Assembly: GCA_947683425.1 (NCBI GenBank)
Contig: CANTUQ010000106.1
Span: 5,145,001-5,209,000, forward strand
Direction of reading: 5' to 3'
DNA: 64,000 bases
Source of the DNA: Excoecaria cochinchinensis
Lineage: Eukaryota > Streptophyta > Magnoliopsida > Malpighiales > Euphorbiaceae
Positions 58,821-64,000 of the stretch are shown piece by piece (the first letter of the stretch is position 1; each line of letters begins with the position of its first letter). The translations under genes were made by a program, and so were the position numbers. Under the pieces are notes generated by a model that was given only the letters and a program-made list of their open reading frames with translations, searched no databases and was not told where the DNA came from.

Positions 58821-59320
58821 AACTGATCACTTGCCATTCTCGCAGCTAGAATGAGAGAGGGAAGACGGCAAAAAAAAAAAAAAATCCCAAACCCAGCGAG
58901 GAGGAGGAAACAACTTTCATAGCTGGTGTTTTTTACTTTTTTGCCTGAGATTTTTATTTTTTATTTTTGTGCCTATTCTAGATCTGGTGTTCTCCTTCCT
59001 ATTCCAAATCTAGTTCTTCTACCTTCTATTTTTTTTCCTCTTAGTTAGGTTTCATTTGTTGGTTTGTTCAATTTTGGTTTTTTTGTTCCAGATATTGTTA
59101 GGAAGGATTAGATCAAGATTCATGGTTTTTAATTAATATTATATGTTGGGATTTTCCTGTGATCATCTAATATTTTTATTGTGGTTTATGAGTTTGGTTT
59201 GATTTTTGTTTGGCTTAAATCTATTTAGATCTAGATTTTACTTTGACAGAGAGAGGTGAGGGAAGGAGAGGCTCAGGGAAATTAAGGTTCCAATTTTTTT
59301 TATATTATATTATATTATAT
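58821..59320 (+). other. hAT element interior after the LTR nest
   Basis: Purine-rich then T-rich sequence with an A-run at 58872-58885. No protein seen; possibly a captured leader or untranslated region. Confidence 0.35.
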
Positions 59321-59511
59321 ATATATATACCGGTCAGTTAATCAAAATTATCAGTTTTTTCAAACCATGAATTGAAGTTGAAACAAGAAAAATTAAATTT
59401 TATTAACCATAAACCGAATCTACTGATTCGGTTAACTAAAAAACCGATTTAATTTTGGAACGATTTTTCAGTTAACTAAATCAATTTTTTTTTCTTAGCC
59501 CTAATTTTAAA

Positions 59512-60229
59512 TGCGATATATATATATATATTTTAAAAAAGTGACAATTTACATAGAATTGAGGGAATAATAAAGTTAGATATATAATTAGTTTTGTGCA
59601 ACGAAATCTCAAAATTTTTTTATTCAAGCTTTATTTTATATGTGTTCCATATTTTTAATCATAATTTAATTTTTTAAAGTCATAAAAAATATGTAATTAT
59701 ATATATATATAGTAAATTTTTCAAGTTTTAAATATAAAATATAAGCCATTTAAATTTAATATCAATACACTAAAATAAAATTATATAAAAATTAATCTAT
59801 CAGTTATATAGTTTCTAAAATTAAGATAGAATATGAATATATGAAAAAATTACCTTGACGTTTATATATATGTATAAAATTACATAAAAACTCGATTAAT
59901 AGTTAACCAATCGGCTAACCATATATTTAAGTCTAAATCCAAATTTATTAACCACAAAGTCAAAATTTAAAGTTCATGTTTTTTAAATCAATTTAATGGT
60001 TTTTTTTTCTATTTTTTTTCCCAACCTTAAACAATAGCTTGTGATACATGCAAAAGTCTGCATCAACAAGTTCAGTTCTAGATATATTCAAGTTATAGCA
60101 TATTCAAAAGTCAAAACACACACAAAAAATAAAAATAAAAATCAGTAATGCTTATATTCTGTTGGACATTAATTATTTATATTGCAAAAAACCCAAAGAA
60201 AATAATAATAAGAGGAATTTCACATTCCA
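59512..60229. other. AT-rich spacer with (AT)n tracts
   Basis: No gene recognised. Confidence 0.5.
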
Positions 60230-60720
60230 TTCTGTTAACATCACAGCTTAAAAAATTAGTTTCCCGGATTTCACTTACTAAGAAATTATATATGATGGGA
60301 AAATATAACAAATATAATTTATATGCAGGTAACATTAATAAATGGTACCTATCTCTTGTAGCGCAAAAACACATTGCGGAAGCGGCTACAAGTATCCTGT
60401 TTGTCTCTGGTCACTGGCCTGCCTTTTATCCACATACGGGATAACAACAGCTATTTTACAACCTAAAAGCCCCTGAAAGATTAAGACAAAAAACCGTGAG
60501 TGGGAACGAGCAGCCTTGCGGCGTATACGTTTTCTCGTTACCAAATACTGAAATTTCTCATCTATTTATAGAGATCTTAAAAGATAGACACTTATTTTTA
60601 GTATAACTCAGACTCTTTCTGAGATAGAATTTGGTAATCTTAATCAGATTGAATTACTTAATTCTATTTAGATTGGAAGTTAATCCATAATAGAGTCATG
60701 AACGTATCCCAACTCTATCT
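60230..60720 (-). repeat. Candidate 3' LTR of the copia element
   Basis: The minus strand has a TATA box CTCTATAAATAGATGAG (about 60564-60580) in a typical copia LTR context, preceded by a GAGTGGGAGA polypurine tract (60721-60730). The exact ends are decayed, no TSD was found, and the left boundary is a guess. Confidence 0.45.
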
Positions 60721-60730
60721 TCTCCCACTC

Positions 60731-61861
60731 GCACATGACGGAACAATTTTCAGTCTTAATCTTCAGTTATACTGGCAGATAAATTGTGTGACCAGCATAC
60801 CTTGAGAGCACTAGTGTTATACACCTGTTAGGGATATATAGTGTCTCGAAAAACAAGATCCTCATTTTCATGTATGCCTAACCCTAAATTTCCTTCTCAC
60901 ATTGACTATTTTAACTCATGATCTCATAAAATAATTTTCGTGTTCACTATTATGTTTCTTCTCATAGAAACTATAATATGCTAGCCAGTGAACCACAAAA
61001 CCTTATGAAAGTGATCAAAAGGCTATATTCCCCTCTTACTATATGCCATCTATTATAATTCAACTCATTTTTTTAGTTAGATCCGCCAGGCCTAAATTTT
61101 TCCCGGACCTCTTGAAAACCAACTAAGCTAGCCAAATTGAACCATATTTCAAGGATAAGTTAAGGGTTTTAAGGGTCAAAATATAAATAGGGTCTCACAA
61201 TAGGGAAAGTTGAGATCAATAATATTATTAAATTTTCATCCCTTTGGTCACTTAAGTACACACGGTATAAAACATGTGTTATGGTGTTCTTTCCTTCCCT
61301 TAAAGGAGCACATGTCTCACATTTCAATAATGTGTATATCAAACACCATACAGAAGCGTAAGGTTTCGACGCACCGAAGCACCCAACTTTAGTCCGCTTA
61401 CTTAAGAACTACTTCTGGCTTTTTAGACAGAACATGGTAGTTACATATAACTTACAATCGGATTCCATGCAATCTTTATTTGGATCTCAATCCAAAGCAT
61501 ACAACCTTATGTATATCTTTATCTCGCACCTTAACAATACTAATCTTGTAATTTCTGCAAGACGGCACTTTTATTTTGAACAGGCTCTCGAGCATTCTCA
61601 TATGTTCAAAAATTGTCTCATCTTAGGCTTTGCCAACTCATTAGCAAAACTAAGTAAACACTCTTATGACTGGGCTACTTCTCTACCCGACATGCTCAAT
61701 CTCATACAAATAACAGTAAATATTTACATATAAACATTCACACTCATGTATTGCCTACAATGAACTTTGGTTATTATTCACAAATAATAACGTTAAGGGA
61801 TTAATTAAAATATAATAGTACCAATTAAATTCTACGCAAATCTCAAGATCTGATGTATTTC
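60731..61861 (-). other. Copia 3' untranslated region or decayed sequence
   Basis: Between the RNase H stop and the polypurine tract. No protein-coding similarity seen. Confidence 0.45.
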
Positions 61862-64000
61862 TCAAAACACATCTCTCATTACAGGTTTACTCAATGGATC
61901 TACATGCATAAAAACGTACTGTAAGTTCAGTTCTCCTCGTTCAACAATATCTCTCATGTATTGATACTTAATGTTGATATGCTTAACTCTACTATAAGCT
62001 ATCAACGAATGACTGTCACTATAGACTGTCACTGATACCTCTGAGACAGTTACTCTTAAATGGCTCACAAACCATTTCACCCAAACTGTCTCTTGTACTG
62101 CAATTGAGGAAGTGGCAAATTCAACATCCACTATTGATAGGGCTACACAGGTTTAATTCTTGTTACTCCATGAGATGACACTCTTGCCAAACAAGAATAT
62201 GAAACCTAAAGTGGATTTTCTCTCATCCACATCTCTTGCCCAATCAACGTTTGAGTATTCTCTCAATGCAGATCCTTTTCTTAATAATAGAGAGAATAGT
62301 TTGCAGTAACTTTAAGGTATATAAGTATCCTTTCAATTGCTTCCAATGTGCTTTGCCTGGGTTAGATTAATATCCATTTACCATTCCTATTGCATAGCAT
62401 ATGTCATGTCTTGTACATAACATTGCGTACAGAAGACTACCCAGGGAACTGGCATATAGAACGTTCCTCATACGTTCATTTATTCTGGCATCTTAGGACA
62501 CACATATTTGCTAAGAAACCGATTCTTGGCAATGGAAATATCTATGGGTTTGTAGTTTTTTGCATATTAAATTGTTCAAGGTTTTCATTGATATATTTCT
62601 CATAAGAAAAAGACAACAACTTTCTCAAAAAATCTCTTGAAATCTTAACTTCAAGAATATAATATGCTTAACTCATATCCTTTATCTCAAAGTTGGACGA
62701 TAACCAATCTTTGATTTAATTTACGTACCAATTATCATTTTCAGCTTTAAGTATGTCGTTTACATACAATGCCAAAATGCCAAATTCACTTTCAGAGCTT
62801 TTACTATGAATACAATGATCTTCATTAATTATGTTTGAATATATTCGACATGATTGTATGATGAAGTCTCAAGTACCATTGTGTTGAAGACTGTTTAAGG
62901 CCATAGATTGAACTCATCAATCAGCAAACCCTATATTTGCTGCCTTTTTCGATGAAACCTATAGGTTATTCCATCAAATTCTCCATTAAGAAAAGCAATC
63001 TTCCCATCCATTTGATGAAACTCTAGGTCCAAACTTGCCACTATGGCCTAGAATCAACCTTATGAACATAAATCTTACAACAGATGAGAAAGTCTCCTCA
63101 TAGTCAATCTCTTTCTGTTGTGTGAACCACTTAGCGACTAGCCGAGCCTTATATCTTTCGATACCTCTATCAGCTTTTCGCTTTACTTTGAGAATACATT
63201 TATTCTCAATTTGTGTCCTTTCAGTAGATCAACTAGTTCTCAAACATGGCTTGATCTCATGAATGCCATTTTTTCTTCCATTACTTTAATCCATTTTCCT
63301 TAGATGGGCATAAAAAAGCCTTTTAAATATTTTTATGCTCTCCCTTGTCGTGTGGGGTAACCAAAAGGGCTTCGTTCAAGCCTTTGATTTTAAATCGTTG
63401 GTATGGAACACTTATCTTTTTAGATTTTTGCAGTTCTGAATCTTGATAAACATGTTTCATATATTCATCGTGATTCACAATGCTTCCACTGGGACCATGT
63501 TCCATACTCCCACTGGAGTTAGGAATACTATATTCTTTACTTCCACTAGAGTGAAAAATACTCCCATTCAAATCAGGTCTTGAACATCCGGATCGTTTGG
63601 AGGATGAAAGTCTTTACCTTCTTCCTCTAAATCCCTCCCACTCGGATGGAGTGATCCTGATGGTTCCTCTTCCTGAGATTAATTGAAAGTGAAATCTTAA
63701 TTCATTTTATCCAACTTTGGAAATTTATTCTCTAAAAATATGACGACTCATGATCTGAATTCTTTCATAGTGCCATTTTCTTGCTCACCCACGAAAATGT
63801 ATTCTTTTGATACTTCAGAATATCTCACATAGATAATCTTTTTACCTTTTGGTCTCAATTTACCAAATTAAGGTATCGTGGACGTAAGCATTATAACCCA
63901 AAGGTTGTAAATGGCTTAGGTTATCTTGTCAACTAGTTTACAACTCATAAGTTGTGGTAATGACAGATTTGGAGGGCACACAGTTCAAAACATAGGTGGC
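61862..64000 (-). pseudogene. Ty1/copia polyprotein remnant (RT and RNase H), runs off the window
   Basis: Minus-strand similarity in broken frames. RNase H lies at 62220-61862 (ERKSTLGFIFLFGKSVISW, VYSDSHSLIAYSRVKHINIK, MRDIVERGELNLQYVF, stop after MRDVF). RT lies near 63010-62300, with QMDGKIAFLNGEFDGITYR, the YVND box (62755-62766) where active enzymes have YVDD, and WLSSNFEIKDMS. Linker-like sequence with NGSIFHSSGSKEY lies at 63571-63323, toward the integrase side. Many stops and frameshifts. The first Asp of the catalytic pair is replaced by Asn, so the RT is dead. Gag and most of integrase lie beyond the window, if present. Confidence 0.83.

Larger units (their letters stand above)
53215..59503 (+). 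mobile_element. hAT-type element copy B with nested solo LTRs
   Basis: Left end TAGGGATGATCATGAAC at 53215; right end TTTTTTTCTTAGCCCTA at 59503 (inverted TAGGGCTAAG). The exact 8-bp TSD ATTTTAAA lies at 53207-53214 and 59504-59511, as for hAT elements. Without the nested solo LTRs (54176-58820) the element is about 1.6 kb. The interior holds TC-rich sequence (54050-54130) and, after the nest, 58821-59320, which looks transcript-like but gives no protein. No hAT transposase seen, so non-autonomous. Confidence 0.82.

Noticed and set aside
60148..60444. 98-codon plus-strand frame
   Set aside because: It overlaps the candidate copia LTR and has no protein similarity I recognise.
1..64000. tRNA, rRNA or intact host gene
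   Set aside because: None recognised; all clear coding similarity belongs to transposons or to the captured kinase fragment.

Overview
The window is repeat-dominated nuclear DNA of a flowering plant, probably a eudicot; I cannot name the species. It contains CACTA/EnSpm with a TNP2 transposase, MuDR-type MULE, PIF/Harbinger and hAT DNA transposons, Ty3/gypsy elements of chromovirus (Tekay/Del-like) and Tat type, and a Ty1/copia element. Several long LTRs use the initiator-Met-tRNA primer site TGGTATCAGAGC that is common in plants. I found no intact host gene, rRNA, tRNA or CRISPR. Every transposon gene seen is broken by stops, frameshifts or missing domains.

Left third (1-33 kb): one nest of transposons, readable from target-site duplications (TSDs). 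A degenerate MULE transposase gene (about 1195-3143, minus) is cut on its left by an old LTR (1-1190). Beside it a CACTA element is inserted (3300-32179, TSD CGT). Inside that CACTA, upstream of its broken TNP2 gene (5190-7436, minus), sits a solo LTR (8056-28986, TSD GAAAT). Inside the solo LTR is a tandem array LTR-internal-LTR-internal-LTR-internal-LTR (9954-28321) with one TSD (ATAAG) around the whole array. Inside the third LTR is a second CACTA of the same family in the opposite orientation (17357-22478, TSD TCC), which lacks a transposase but carries pieces of a Ste20-type protein kinase gene. Inside that is a 576-bp TG...CA element with long inverted ends (20961-21536, TSD TGATT).

Middle (32-53 kb): a poly(A)-only retro-insertion, a Harbinger transposase remnant, a complete but defective 7.0-kb Tat-lineage element on the minus strand (33955-40946, TSD ATACA), a short hAT-like element (41740-42548), and a 10.3-kb LTR element on the minus strand that carries gag but no pol (42550-52897, TSD CCTAC). 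The last has a 76-bp tandem repeat array next to its 3' LTR.

Right (53-64 kb): a hAT-type element (53215-59503, 8-bp TSD ATTTTAAA) holding a solo LTR (54176-58815), which itself holds another solo LTR (55454-57991). After that comes a decayed Ty1/copia element on the minus strand that runs off the window.

The most novel-looking signal is structural. All eight Tekay-like LTRs, from four or more diverged families, carry a stem-loop module about 400-600 bp before the LTR 3' end: stems such as GACTTC/GAAGTC and CTAAGC/GCTTAG, then a box like GTGTAGGT. In some copies the pairing is kept although the sequence has changed. Three of the LTR families also carry family-specific GC-rich palindrome clusters.
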